Positions 47,215-59,129 are shown, numbered from the stretch's first letter. The stretch is 64,000 bases of DNA from Phallusia mammillata (GCA_003260075.1 QLIY01000391.1:1-64000); one strand, 5' to 3'. Translations and numbers: made by a program. Notes: generated by a model not told the origin, from the sequence alone.

Positions 47215-48859
47215 CTAATTCGCTTCATCATCACTGTCTTCATGCATCAGACGAGCAGCATCTTTAACTACAAAGCTTGGGGATCTTGGACTAACAAAAA
47301 GAGGAAATAAAACATTAACAACAATTAGACAAGGAAACTGGCATGTTATTGTGCCACTAATTCACCTAGAAATATAGCACTGTACCTGTCATAATCAAAA
47401 CTATAGTTTGGACTGTCATCCTCTTCACTTGTTGGACTTACACGACCTGGGGAAATGGCTTCCATGATTTGTTCTTTGTACTGGTTCTGCAAACATTATG
47501 TAAGCAATAAACTTAACCAAACAATCATAAATAATAAGTGCTATTTGCACGCTTACCATTGCACCATACATCTCTATAAAATTCCTGACAAACTCATTTG
47601 ATCTTTCCTTCCATTTATCGAGCATTTCATGACTACGATCCTCTATTTTTCCTACAATTTCCTTGTATTTTTCACCCATGTCCTTTAGGCGATCTTTCAT
47701 GGTGTCCACAGTGGTCTGCACAGCAATTCGTTTTTCCTGCACCAAACGTAATTGTAAGTGCAAAAACGAACTTAATACTAAGAAAGGGAAAGTAACACCA
47801 ACCCTGATGAATCCAATATTAAGGTCTTTTGCAGAATACCCTCTAGCCAAGTTACGGCGTATATAAATATCATAGTCCTTGACAATCCGTGTTATGACAT
47901 CAGATGTTGAGATACCTTCAGTTCTTTGAGTGGCACAAAACATACCTTAAAAAAGGTTTGTTTTTTAACTTATAAACTGGATTGGATATGACTGTTTTAA
48001 GATGCTTTCACACCTTTTTCTTTGATATGTTTGTAAACATCATCTGAAGAAGTTGATGCATAAGGAAGGTCATCATGTGCAACAAAATCAATCTAAAAAC
48101 AAACAAAAAAGTTTTAAATTAGCTCAAATGAAACAAAATCAATTTGTTACTTACCCTGTGTTTTGTGAGAAACTCCTCATCAAGGGTCCATGGAGCATCC
48201 CTTACCACCTCATCAACATATCGGCAATGTAAAACTGCCTCATATCTTTCATTTTCATTCATTACAGTACGACCTTTTAATCTGTGTGTCAGTTGGTCAT
48301 TGCAAACTGAAACATTCGCTGTTAGGTATATTGGAGTTGGTCTATTAGTTAAGGTCAGTAAACTTACTGCCAACCATCAGGTATGTGTTGGGAAAAACAT
48401 TTTTAGCTTGCATAAGTGCGCGAGCATGTCCAGAATGAAACATGTCATAGATCCCATCAGCATACACCCGAGCAGGTCTTGATGCTAAAAATAGTTGAAT
48501 TTAAAATAACTCTAGTTTAAGTGAAGTTAAAAGCGTCGTTTTTTATTGGACAAAACATGCTTCAAATTAAATTACTTTCGTACCTCCCAATGCTGCTTCT
48601 TCCTTTGTCAACCTCACAAAAGTTTCATCAACAACCCCATTTTCAGGTGCAAACACTGCAGGTTTGTATAGAGCCTATAAAACATGAAGTTTTAGCAGCC
48701 AAACAACACTAACATCAGAACAATTCGTTTTATACATACCAGTTCATTTGCATCGTTAGACCTCTTTCTTACTTTAGCACTCCCAGACCCTTGGTCATTT
48801 TGTGGCGTTTGATGGTTCTCATTATTTAATGATCGCTTTCTAGACTCTTTAAAGTCCAT
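47215..48859 (-). CDS. PCYT1: Choline-phosphate cytidylyltransferase, 352 aa, complete
   Basis: Nine exons join in frame: 48740-48859, 48584-48674, 48368-48484, 48155-48306, 48014-48092, 47803-47945, 47557-47736, 47386-47486, 47215-47290. Makes CDP-choline from CTP and phosphocholine, the rate-limiting step of phosphatidylcholine synthesis. The nucleotidyltransferase core has the HSGH signature (about residues 87-90), [29 protein letters not shown] and RTEGISTS (about 194-201). The long charged helix (about 240-290, [16 protein letters not shown] onward) is the membrane-sensing amphipathic M domain. The C-terminus has Ser-Pro sites ([19 protein letters not shown]) typical of the phosphorylation region. 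[10 protein letters not shown]... KVRKR basic N-terminus resembles the nuclear localisation region. Length is close to human PCYT1A (367). Confidence 0.96.
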
Positions 48860-49104
48860 CTTGATGACGAGGAGCCCGGCTTTTCGATACTTCCACGTCA
48901 GAACAAATCTTTAGCTAAGCACAGGGCCAGGCACAGTCTTTCACTTTTCTGTTTAGGTTTGCCTTTTTCATCGAACACAAAGGTCATGCTCCGTTTATTC
49001 ATGCATGACGACTAACTGAAAATGCAAAAATCGCAATATTGTTGCAACACAGAACAACGTTATCACTCAATAGTTCTAAGACGCTTAAATTATAGGAATA
49101 AAAT

Positions 49105-49116
49105 CCCCCCCCCCCC
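49105..49116. other. C12 run at a ~120-base direct duplication
   Basis: CATGCTCCGTTTATTCATGC to AGGAATAAAAT occurs on both sides (from 48986 and from 49116) with three differences. Confidence 0.65.
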
Positions 49117-49295
49117 ATGCTCCGTTTATTCATGCATGACGACTAACTGAAAATGCAAAAATCTCAATATTGTTGCAACATAGAACAACGTTATCACTCA
49201 ATAGTTCTAAGACGCTTAATTATAGGAATAAAATAGCTGTTGCTTTAAACAAAGGCACGGGCGTAGATTCACAAGAAACACCCACTAAAAGTCAT

Positions 49296-49540
49296 TTTCA
49301 CTTTAACTTTATTCCCGAATTTAATGGACTATTTCACATACTATTTGTTTATAGTGAGGTTTATCACGCTCATTTACTCTATTAGACCTGTTTAAGGCCA
49401 AAATTAATACCGCATTCCAATACGAGATTGCTAACTACATTTTAAGGGGGCCACAGGTCCTTCATGGTAACTTGAAGGCGCCACGAGGCTAAAAAGTTAC
49501 TTTAAGGGGGCCATGGTCCACGAAAGGTTGGGAACCACTG
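49296..49540. mobile_element. Fragment of the 31455 hAT-like MITE family
   Basis: Matches the right three quarters of 31455-31797 (TTTATTCCC..., GGGGCCATGGTCCACGAAAGGTT) and ends GGTTGGGAACCACTG. The left end is missing, possibly lost at the neighbouring joint. Confidence 0.6.
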
Positions 49541-50160
49541 GTCTAAACTGATCTCACAAATTATAATATAATTTTATGTTGACAAAAATCAAGGGCTTCA
49601 ACAAAGGCTGAACACTGGGTTTTATAAGACTATGGCGCTCTTCTCCCCAGCTTCCGTCGTAATTTTCTCTTTTCCATTCTAAAAAGAAAACACATGCGAA
49701 TAAAAGTTACAAGAAAATATACATTAATCATCCATTTTTGAAATACATATGTGATCCTAGTTTGTTTAACAACGGCAAGCCTATAAAACGTTATTGTCAC
49801 AATCCGAGAAAACCGAGCTGTGTGGAAAAAAAAAGGACATCCTGCCTTCTGTTGGCAAAACATGCAGCGTGCAATTTGAAACGTGATTACATTTCAAAGG
49901 AAACGGGAATAAGTCTTTGTCTGTGTTGCTATCACACCATGGATTTCACAATATCACACCATGTGTAGCCTACTTTCGCCACAAAGTTCGTGAAATCACG
50001 ATTTAATAAAAGAACATTCAGGCATTGGCAGGCAATGTAGAGGAAAATGAGGAATTAACAGGAACCTCTGCAGAATCACTATCTTGCCTCCTTTGCAGGG
50101 GCGTACGTGTAAATTCTGCTTCACTGAGATCTTGATGGTTGCAGCGTATATGCTTTCTTA

Positions 50161-50170
50161 CCCCCCCCCC
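50161..50170. other. C10 run at a ~50-base direct duplication
   Basis: TAAATTCTGCTTCACTGAGA to ATATGCTTTC is present on both sides of the run. Confidence 0.65.
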
Positions 50171-50375
50171 TAAATTCTGCTTCACTGAGATCTTGATGGT
50201 TGCAGCGTATATGCTTTCGTATATGCTTAAAAAACACAAAAAGGTCTTTGTCGTAAAATATATTACACCATATTTTGTTTACAACTGTATTGTAGGCCTA
50301 CTGCTTACCTCATATTATTGCAAGAAAATGGAGAGTCTGCAAAAGCAAACTTTTTATGATTTTTTGCCATAAGTT

Positions 50376-50386
50376 GGGGGGGGGGG
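50376..50386. other. G11 run before a MITE right end
   Basis: Followed by ACATGGGCCATGGTTGAGAACCACTGG, the right end of a hAT-like MITE whose left part is absent. Probably another joint. Confidence 0.45.
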
Positions 50387-50799
50387 ACATGGGCCATGGT
50401 TGAGAACCACTGGTGTAAGGGCATCCACGCTTGTACATTGCAAGCATCAAATTAAAACATAGTTTCTGCACAAAATAATAGCCCAATGAAATTCAAAATT
50501 GTTCTGACGCCCGTGATTGTCCTAATTTCAAACACATTTGATTTTACAAAATAAAAGCCATTAATTGCCATATTGAATGCGATTTTGCAAAGAATGTGGC
50601 TAAAAAGTCCAAAATTGTCACATTACTGAATATTGACTTGAAATTATTAACTCGCAAATGTGAACGAGTTTTTCTTGGCCAAAGCTGTTTACTTGCACCA
50701 TAGACTGCTATGCACCTTTTGGCTGTATACATCGCAACGTGGTACGACGTCTGGACCGCGCGGCTTTTCTGTTCCGGATCTCCATCTCCTCCTATAAGC

Positions 50800-51543
50800 C
50801 AGCGGTTTAAACTGGGGTCCGTGAGGCAATTTTTTGGGGGACCGCGAAAAGGTTGAAGTAATTATATAATCTTATTTGGCGTCAGTTTGTGACACTAAAT
50901 AAAGTTTGAATCCAATTGAGAATCGACTGTCTTCATTGCTAAACATTTAGCCTTTATTGCATAACAACTAACAAAAATGCAATTGTTCGCGCACCATTGT
51001 AATGTTTTTTGTCTTTTCTGTGATGTCAAAAGCTGTCTTTGGATCATTATTATGCGCAATTTTCCTAACTAGCTAAAATCCTGCAATCATTTTTCGTTTT
51101 TCTGAAACACACATTCAGGCTTAGGGACCGCAAGCCCTTGATATAATGGCAATGGGACTAGGCCTACCATACGTCCTCTTTTTGGAGGGCATGTCCTCCT
51201 TTTTAACAAAAACCAAGTTGTCCTCCGAGGACTAGAAAAAGTACCCAATTGTCCTCCTTTTTAAAGAATTTCTGATTTACCAACTACATAAGTGACAATT
51301 ATGCCTTTGAAAACTGCCAAATATTAATTTATTTTTTAAAGAATCCAGATGGATTTTACATTTTTTTGAAAAAAACTAGGTTATTTTAGTGTGGTGATGT
51401 GATAAACGTTAAACTTTATTCGAATTATAATAATAATTCAATACCGTTCTTTTCAACAACGTATCCCCTTTTATGGGGATGGAAATATAGTAAATAGGAT
51501 AGGACGGTTTTGAAAAAATAAGGAAAAAGTTTGAGAACCACTG
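50800..51543. mobile_element. hAT-like MITE (inverted orientation) with an internal insertion
   Basis: Starts CAGCGGTTTAAACTGGGGTCC and ends GTTTGAGAACCACTG. The first ~330 bases are the inverse of the 32760 and 52091 elements. From about 51165 an unrelated block begins CCATACGTCCTCTTTTTGG and is rich in TGTCCTCCTTTTT. Flanks CTATAAGC / TCCTAAGC match only partly. Confidence 0.6.
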
Positions 51544-52090
51544 TCCTAAGCGGTTAAAGCCTATTTATAATCACTAACTCGAGCGTCACCTCCTAGAAGA
51601 CAATGGGACATATAAAATTGTTCGTGTAGAAAACAGTTGAGCTTTTCCGTCGATATATTTCCGGGTGAGAACTCTAGGATAGACACTGCCAAACACTAGA
51701 TCCTTTTTTAATTTTGGATTGACGGTAAAAGTCAATTATTAAGTCAATTTTATTTATTTTGTGTCACAAGTGATATCATCTCTATGTTATTAAGAAGCCA
51801 TACACTAGTTCAAAGTTCAAAGAGCGACAGCAGTAGCACTGCAGTGACCGCACCGAAAAATATTAAGAGTGAGCAGTGAGCAGTCTGAGCACTGAGGAGT
51901 GAATAAAAAGAAACAGATCAAAGAGAGGGCCATTGTTGCCACAATAACGATCAAACTAAAACAAGTAAACTTTATTCATAGAGTCATGTTTAAATTGTGT
52001 TAGTTAGGTTTGATTATGTAAAAAGATTTGTTCAAAGAATATTGGATTTAAAAAAAAATGTTTTCTTGTTATCCCTATTTTATTCTACAC

Positions 52091-52511
52091 CAGTGGTTCC
52101 CAAACTTTTTCATATTTTTTTCAAAACGGTCCCTTCGCCATTATTTCGAGGGCTCGCAGTCCTTAGGACTAAATGTGTATTTCACACAAACGAAAGTTGA
52201 TTGCAGGATTTCAGCTAGTAATGCAAAATTGCGCATAACAATTATCCTAAGACAGCATGTGTCATCACAAACAGGACAAAAACATTACGATTGTGCGTGA
52301 ACAATTATATTGTTTGATAGAATTCATTCAATAAAGGCAATTGTTTAGCAATGGAGTCAGTCGATTCTCAATTCTACTTTGATTTGAACTTATTTAGTGG
52401 CACAAACTGACGCCAAATAAGATTATAGAATTACTTCAACCGCTTCGCGGTCCCCCCAAAATTGCCTCACGGACCCCTAAAGGACCGCGGACCCCAGTTT
52501 GGGAACCGCTG
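52091..52511. mobile_element. hAT-like MITE with perfect 8-base target duplication
   Basis: Ends CAGTGGTTCCCAAAC and GTTTGGGAACCGCTG, flanked on both sides by TTCTACAC. Same family as 32760-33125. Confidence 0.88.
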
Positions 52512-52727
52512 TTCTACACAAATCACAATATCAATTCAAAACAAACATGGTTGGGAACTTGGGATCACTTAAGATGTATGACACTAAAGGGTTTTTTTGA
52601 TTTTACAGTAACAACTATTATTTTTCAAGACAAATCCTGCCAAAAACAGTTCATTTTTATTAATTAAAACGTATTATCATTCTAGTTACCTCTTGCTTGT
52701 TATTAGGTGATTAGATCAGTAATCAAA

Positions 52728-54020
52728 ATGTCAAGACGAAGCACTAGATCTGGTGCATTTGATGTTGCATCAGCTGTACCTGGCTTGCAAAGCACATCGA
52801 ATGGCATTGCACAAAGTACAGTGATGTACATTAACAGTCAATATAACCACCCGGCATTTAGCAAAATGTATTTGGGTCCAAATCTTTCACAAAATGGTAA
52901 AACCTATGGGGCATCAAGTGCAGTTCCGAAGCCACCCAAGGCCCCAGAAAAACCTTTAATGCCGTACATGAGATACAGCAGAAAAGTGTGGGATGATGTA
53001 AAAGCCCATCAACCGGACCTTAAACTTTGGGAAATAGGCAAAATCATTGGCAAGATGTGGAGAGAGTTACAAGCTAGCGACAAGCAGCTTTACATTGATG
53101 AGTATGAAGCAGAAAAACTGGAATATCAAGAACAAATGAAGTCCTACCACAACTCTCCAGCTTATCAAATTTTTCTGCAAGCAAAGAGCCGGGCTGAAGC
53201 AGAAGCTGCTGCTGAAAGTCGTGCCTCTGTAACTGAGGAGTCTTGCATGAGCATTGAACCTATTGATGATGTCAGTGGTGATGATGAAGGTTACTCAGTA
53301 AAGCACATTGCTGCTGCTCGCTTCCAAAGAAACCATCGACTTATGCAAGATGTTCTCGCTGATTCATCTGTTATTCCAAGTGGAAGAGGAATCGTTACTG
53401 AGCAAAGACTTAGTGTGCTTAAGAATCAAGTCTTGTCATTGGAAAAGCACCAGACAAAGCTGCAAAGTGAACTGCTGAATATTGAAAAGAATCATGCTAA
53501 TACCAAGCGCAAGTGGAAAGATCAAGCCAATGACTTTGTTGTTGAGATGAAGCGACTTAGGGGCATGACACCCCAAGAATATTACCTTGAGTACAAGAAA
53601 AAGCAGAAACAGATCCAGCAGCAGCAACAGCAATTGAAGGCTGCTTCGAAGGAATCACAAGCAGAGGATAGTGAAGCACCTAAAACCAATGAGGAACCTG
53701 AACCAAAAAGCAACGAAAAATCCAAGGGTGATCCAAATGAGGAAGTACAGGATAAGCCAGAAAAACAATCCGAGATTATGGAGATTAATAACTCAGATAA
53801 TAACTCTATGACAGCACAAACAAACAATGAAAGTGACCAGAAAGATGCCATTAGTGAGTCAGAAAACAATGATAAAACCAAAGATGATTCAGTGGCAAAT
53901 CATGAAAATAATGACAAAGACATGGCTGACAATTGTGCAGTAGAACAGGATCCACCTAATGATAAAGGTGAAAAAGAACCAAAGCAAACTGATGACGATC
54001 ATAAACAAAATAGTGAATAA
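52728..54020 (+). CDS. SMARCE1: SMARCE1/BAF57 HMG-box subunit of SWI/SNF, 430 aa
   Basis: One uninterrupted coding exon. An HMG box (about residues 73-140: PEKPLMPYMRYSRKVW, DLKLWEIGKIIGKMWREL, YIDEYEAEKLEY) is nearly the vertebrate BAF57 sequence. It is followed by YHNSPAYQIF, AKSRAEAE, a SIEPIDD acidic patch, KHIAAARFQRNHRLM, a coiled coil (RLSVLKNQVLSLEKHQTKLQ) and a long Asn/Asp/Glu/Lys-rich tail. The protein binds DNA nonspecifically and is a core member of animal BAF/PBAF chromatin remodellers. The chosen ATG (MSRRSTRSG) matches the family start; an in-frame ATG 21 bases upstream would add MIRSVIK. A TTATTAG acceptor lies 21-25 bases before it. The absence of coding introns is unusual here. 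Confidence 0.94.
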   Translation: MSRRSTRSGAFDVASAVPGLQSTSNGIAQSTVMYINSQYNHPAFSKMYLGPNLSQNGKTYGASSAVPKPPKAPEKPLMPYMRYSRKVWDDVKAHQPDLKLWEIGKIIGKMWRELQASDKQLYIDEYEAEKLEYQEQMKSYHNSPAYQIFLQAKSRAEAEAAAESRASVTEESCMSIEPIDDVSGDDEGYSVKHIAAARFQRNHRLMQDVLADSSVIPSGRGIVTEQRLSVLKNQVLSLEKHQTKLQSELLNIEKNHANTKRKWKDQANDFVVEMKRLRGMTPQEYYLEYKKKQKQIQQQQQQLKAASKESQAEDSEAPKTNEEPEPKSNEKSKGDPNEEVQDKPEKQSEIMEINNSDNNSMTAQTNNESDQKDAISESENNDKTKDDSVANHENNDKDMADNCAVEQDPPNDKGEKEPKQTDDDHKQNSE

Positions 54021-54376
54021 CTGCCTGGCACTTATTGCCACCATTTTTTGCAATCATCAGACAATGTTTATTCGTGTATTTTGTTGGATCATTGAAAAAT
54101 GGTACTTAATTTGAAAAGCAACTCAAACTTTCAAATGATTGTGCTTTCATAGCAACATATAGAAACTTTTAACATTAATTTCTCTACATGGCATGTTGCC
54201 ATAATTGGTCAACAGTAAAATATCACACATGAAATGTGCTTTGGCTACTATAAATTTTTTTGTCTTGCTGGGATTCCTTCTTTACTTTGTACAATATTGT
54301 TGCTGCTCTGTGTTTTGTTAAATCCACATGCAAAACTTAATGTTTTTCTTTATTATCCAGGTGTTCAATTAGGAGT
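54021..54376 (+). promoter_or_regulatory. Short inter-gene spacer with acceptor before the next start codon
   Basis: Only 356 bases separate the SMARCE1 stop and the next ATG. TTTTTCTTTATTATCCAG ends 16 bases before the ATG, a good 3' splice site with a pyrimidine tract and no upstream exon in evidence. In Ciona such sites can accept a spliced leader within operons. Confidence 0.45.
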
Positions 54377-55690
54377 ATGGATAAGGGTTTCTTAGTCTTA
54401 ACTGGCATTGAAGAAATAACTGACAGAATCCTTTCATATTTGCCAATTGTTGATTTGCTGGGAAAGCGGCAAGTATGTACAATTTGGAAACAAGTTGTTG
54501 ACAAAATTGTTGCCCGACGGGAGAAGAAAACATTTGTGCATTACAATGTTATTGAGACCAATAGTGCACAAGCATCGAAATGTGAACGCTCAGATGGGGA
54601 GTTTTACAGCACATTTCAAAACAAATATGGCCGATTGGTAAAACGGGTGAAATATGAATGCAATAATTTTGCTCCTGAGCATCGGCAAATGATAGACCGC
54701 TTCCTGAAATGGCGTGCAACATGGACTAATTTTCCTCGAATCATTTTTGTTGTTCACCGATTAAACCAAGTTACAGACAAGGAATGCCTACAAAACTTTA
54801 AACACCTTAATGAGGTGATGGTGCGATACATACCTTCATCATGCACACTTGTCATGTTAAAAGGTGCCATGTGTTGTCCTGGTAGTGAGCTTAATACTTG
54901 CTTAAGAAATGAAACTTTACTGTTTTCGTCTGTGGTTGAGTCATCTGTGGATGTTCTTGCTTGGCAATCGATGGGGACAGCTAAAGAAAGAAGTGGACTT
55001 GCCGAAGCTTTGCAAACATTTCTAAAGAAACAGACTGATTTGAAAGCATTCATATTTTATTACCGCCTAACCTCTCAGCATGTGATTGCTCGTTGGATTC
55101 GCTCAATGGTCTGTCCTCTTTTGGAAACCTATGCTTTGCGACATAACAATGCAGTTGTCATGGGTTGTTCACTTGAAGGAGGCATACAGCACTCACAGCT
55201 GTGCTCCAACGTATTTGTGAAGCTGGCGGGTAGCACCTTTTCAGGGGCAAAGTGCTCTAGTGCAGCCCGCAACATACAAAAATCAGGTGCCTTCCTTGCC
55301 ATTGCAATTAGTGGGAAATCTGCTTTTTCCTCATCAGTTCTTCTTGATCACAACTGTAATTCTGTTTCTGACCTTACTTATAAACTGCAACAACTTAAAA
55401 AGTCCATTCCTGCACACATTCAGTTTAAGCCTAATCAGAACAATGCATTTGCGTTCATGGTGTCATGTGTCGGGCGTATGCATGACTTTGAGTGGTACAA
55501 TGACTACAGTGGTGGTGATTATGGGTTTATTGAACGCAAAGCTTTTGAAAAAGCCATCCCTAATGTCCCTTTGATTACCACACATGGGTTTGGTGAGGTT
55601 GGGGGTGACTTTAACTTGGAACCAAAACCATACAGTCAAGTAAACTTGATGCACTACCATTCAACTATTTTTGCCTTGGTTGTGTTGTAA
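54377..55690 (+). CDS. FBXO22: F-box protein, FBXO22-like, 437 aa
   Basis: A single coding exon. The N-terminal F-box spans about residues 10-50 (EEITDRILSYLPIVDLLGKRQVC, then IWKQVV). The rest resembles the FIST/FIST_C region of FBXO22: FIFYYRLTSQHVIARWI, VVMGCSLEGGI, FLAIAISGKSAFSSSVLLD, LKKSIPAHIQF, FAFMVSCVGR, FEKAIPNVPLITTHGFGEVGG. FBXO22 is the substrate receptor of an SCF ubiquitin ligase that acts on histone demethylases and other proteins; F-box binding to Skp1 is inferred from family. Slightly longer than human FBXO22 (403). It lies close behind SMARCE1 on the same strand. Confidence 0.8.
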   Translation: MDKGFLVLTGIEEITDRILSYLPIVDLLGKRQVCTIWKQVVDKIVARREKKTFVHYNVIETNSAQASKCERSDGEFYSTFQNKYGRLVKRVKYECNNFAPEHRQMIDRFLKWRATWTNFPRIIFVVHRLNQVTDKECLQNFKHLNEVMVRYIPSSCTLVMLKGAMCCPGSELNTCLRNETLLFSSVVESSVDVLAWQSMGTAKERSGLAEALQTFLKKQTDLKAFIFYYRLTSQHVIARWIRSMVCPLLETYALRHNNAVVMGCSLEGGIQHSQLCSNVFVKLAGSTFSGAKCSSAARNIQKSGAFLAIAISGKSAFSSSVLLDHNCNSVSDLTYKLQQLKKSIPAHIQFKPNQNNAFAFMVSCVGRMHDFEWYNDYSGGDYGFIERKAFEKAIPNVPLITTHGFGEVGGDFNLEPKPYSQVNLMHYHSTIFALVVL

Positions 55691-56222
55691 ATGATTTTAT
55701 TTTCATTGCATGATTTTTTGTTATGTTTAAGTTGTTTGTTTTAACATAAATTGTGTTTGAATTAGTTCTGAAACAAAATAAGTTCTATAGAAGTGTTAAA
55801 AAACATTAAAAAACTTTATTTGTGCAAACACATTTTTTGTGACCATAAGCACTGTACACATATATATAATGCTTTCTTGTATTTTTTTGTAAAATTATGT
55901 TTAAACCTATATAACATTGTGCTTTATAGACCTTACTGCCGTATTACTTTTCCTTCTCCTCAGTTTAATTATCTTTATTTGCAAATTGTCTTTATGATTA
56001 TTTTTTCCACCAGCATATAAAGCTGTTAATCAAATATGTTTGTGTGCTTTTCATAGTCTGACAGTGGTTTGATCATTTGTATTGCAATATTTGCCCACTG
56101 CAGAAAATAGGATGTTTCTTATTTAAGTTACTTGAAAGTGTTCTGCCTGAAGCACCTAATATAAATGGATGATGGCAGTTTGTGTCTTTTCCGTGACATA
56201 AAAAAAATCAGGGACAGTCTTG

Positions 56223-56281
<59 letters not shown>

Positions 56282-56418
56282 ACCAAATTTAGTGTACCCA
56301 AGGTAGAGTACAATTAAGTTCATTTTTGTCAGTAAATAAATGACATTGTGATAAAAGTGTTTCATTAAATAAGTGAAAATGGGGTACAGCTTTGCAAGTC
56401 TGCAGTTGTTTATGTCAG
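55691..56418. other. Intergenic with a C58 run
   Basis: 3' flank of the F-box gene and 5' flank of the next gene. The C run at 56224-56281 has no obvious duplicated flanks. No other feature was supported. Confidence 0.5.
56224..56281. other. C58 run
   Basis: The longest C run of the window, just upstream of the unrecognised gene. Poly-glycine open frames across it on the minus strand are not genes. Confidence 0.6.
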
Positions 56419-58937
56419 ATGCCGACTAAGTTAGAAGAAAGTCCCCAGGCAGAAACAAGTGATGAAAACTGCTCGAAAAAGGATACATTTGATGCTGAAA
56501 GCACAGAAACCTATGATTTGGGTAAGCTACAGGATATTTATCACCAAAGAAGTTGTGACATTGTTATGTGTACAAGCAACATCATTTAGTTGGTTATTGC
56601 CAATATATTACTTTAGCTCCTTGCATCAGCACAAAAAAAATAATATTTTCAGATCATGATTCTTCATCAAGTGAATCTTCAATTGAACTGGCCCGAGATA
56701 TAAGTTTTCAACCAGGTATAATACTTATATATATATGTGTATATAATACTTATAATGTATACTATTCTTTCCACAATTTTATGATACAATATTTTAATGT
56801 TATTGCAGAAAATATACCACTACCACATACAGACACTGACAAACAATGGAGAGGTTGTTACAATTCCACATTAAATGAGGAACTTTATTCTGCCCCGATT
56901 TCCAAATTCAAGGATCCTGAAATGAACTTAATTTCTCCTATTGCAGGCAAGCACAATTTTGGATTTCTTTACAACAATTTGACATATATAACAACACTTC
57001 ATAACATTTAATTTTTTGAAAATTCAGGCTGTTCAGAGTACCCAAAACTGACATCTCCAATTATAGAACGAAATATAAATTCCAAACTAGAACTAAATGA
57101 AAAGTTTAAGGTAAGTGCCCCATGTATTGTAAGATGGAAATTTCTTTTGTTTACACAAGAGTTTTGCAGGGTTGCACCCCTCCTCATGTTTTTCACAAGC
57201 TTTCTGAGTTACGAAAGTTGACCAAAATTAATGAACAAAGTAAGTATACTTACTACTACCAACATACACTTGCTTAAGATGTAGTTGGGAAAAAGTATGA
57301 AGCTTTTGTAATTTGAATACTATGTTGGTACCAGTAACAGGATTTACTTGTTTGGTGCCACCTGGTTTGTTTTTAAAACATCCATAACTGTTTTATCATG
57401 ATTGTTTTTAGAAGAAGATGAGCTTGACATTGAGTGGATTCCAAAGCCAAGTAAGTATGATTACGGTAACAATTTAGCCTATGTTTATATAGTGTTGTTT
57501 GCTGTACCTTGTCTGTTTCAGAGAGTTATTGTAATGATGGCTGTGATCCAAGTTGGCTTGAGCCTGAAGACGCATTGTCGCTAAAAGCACCATTAAAATG
57601 TCTGCCACCCAGGACATACACACCCGCGAGGAAAAAGATGGTAGAAAAAGACATTTTGTGTATAGCTGCTAAGCTATAAAATTATTAACAGGAATTTATG
57701 ACCAAAAACAATTTTCACAGGCCCCACAACGACTCTCGCTTCCTATGCAATCTCACAAACGGCTAATTCGTTCAAGCAGTCCCAATACTGTTTGCCTCAC
57801 AAAAGCAAAGCGAATGCTCATGGACGCGGTAATTTTGCTGTGTATCGCAAGATTGTAAAGTTCGACTGACAAGTATTGTTGTCCAGATCGATCTGTCCTC
57901 TATATCTAACGTGCATTCCGAAGAGGACAGCAGCGTCGAACTCGTGCCACGGCAAGATACGCCAGGGACCGTTAACAGCGATGAGATTGCCGCAGTTGAT
58001 CTTAGTGACTTGGTTAGCGACCTAGGTAAAAATCTACTGAATAATTTCTACGTAAATTGTGCAAATTTAAAAATTGGACAAATCATGAATCCTTTAAAAT
58101 ACATTCCGCCAGACGACGTAACAGAGTAGCCAGTAAAATAGATGGAACGCACAGCAGAATATCGTCACTTCAAAGCTAAATATAGTGGTGAATTGGTGAT
58201 ATACTACGATAATATATTTAGATTTATGGCTCAAATTACAAAAATATCTTGTTCCAAACGTTGTTTCGTTTTTCACGAACTCTTTCGGAAAGCGTAATAC
58301 GCTTACATTAAAAATATGGTAGTGACCCCCTCCAGATTTTGCAAATGTTATTTTGAAACGAAACTCTTAAAGAATCCACCTTTGATTTTTACATTTCAAT
58401 ATGTTTGTACAAGTTTGTGCCGTGTGTAGGCCTATGTCCTTGTGTCTGTCTATTTGTTTAGCCTTGGGAACTGCATGTTACTACATTTAAAGCTGCTCGC
58501 TTAAGTTTTAATGTTTTTTAGACAGCCAACAGAGTTCGGAAATAAAATCCCCAATTCAAAAATCGTCCAACTTGCAGGTTTGCCGATTGCCCTACTATTT
58601 GTACTGGTATGTAACTTGATTTTGCACACGACATGTTCTTATAGATTCGTCGAGACCCGATAAGTCTACTGCCATCGCCCGCTGGAGACCCGCCGCGTAT
58701 TGTAAAAGTTGGACGAAAATTACGGCATTTATATTATCAAAAAGGTATTTTGTGTCATGCGACAAAGCGATAATTTGGTTGAAACAAAATGAAATACAGT
58801 ATAGGCTACATTGTACAAGTTAACAGTTTTCTGCTTTATTTTAATCATGAACAAAGTGGCCACACACCCATTGTGTAGCTTCGTTTTCTGTTTTAACATA
58901 CTCATTTTTTGTTCTTTCAGACATATTGGAGAGTTGA
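56419..58937 (+). CDS. Unrecognised 12-exon gene, 344 aa, largely disordered
   Basis: Exons 56419-56521, 56653-56715, 56809-56946, 57028-57110, 57170-57239, 57412-57450, 57522-57640, 57721-57828, 57887-58025, 58522-58577, 58645-58744 and 58921-58937 join in frame from ATG to TGA with good splice sites; the third intron uses a GC donor (GCAAGC). The N-terminal third is acidic and Ser-rich (SSSSESSIEL). The middle has DELDIEWIPKP, a short CNDGCDPSWLEPED and a basic segment (PPRTYTPARKK, MQSHKRLIRSSSP). The C-terminal part is again acidic (HSEEDSSVELVP, DLSDLVSDL) and ends with a basic IVKVGRKLRHLYYQKD. No domain was recognised; the charge pattern suits a nuclear or chromosome-associated protein, which is a guess. 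A GTCAG acceptor abuts the ATG. Confidence 0.65.
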
Positions 58938-59129
58938 ATCCTTGCAAAACCATCGGTTACTATTGATAAAATTTTCTTGTTCTTCTGCCAATCTCCGTTG
59001 CAGTGTTGCCGTTACGTTGCCTTGTTTGTTCATTTATTTATTTATTTGAAATCAACATTATAATACACATTATTTTTGAACTGCCATTTTATTTCACGAA
59101 AGTCTCAGCAAATTTTAGACTGTCTTGAG

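Larger units (their letters stand above)
48860..52727. other. Intergenic, dense in MITE fragments and C-run joints
   Basis: Holds the divergent upstream regions of PCYT1 and SMARCE1. Contains duplications at 49105-49116, 50161-50170 and a G run at 50376, plus hAT-like elements at 49296-49540, 50387-50411 (right end only), 50800-51543 and 52091-52511. No other gene was recognised. Confidence 0.5.
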
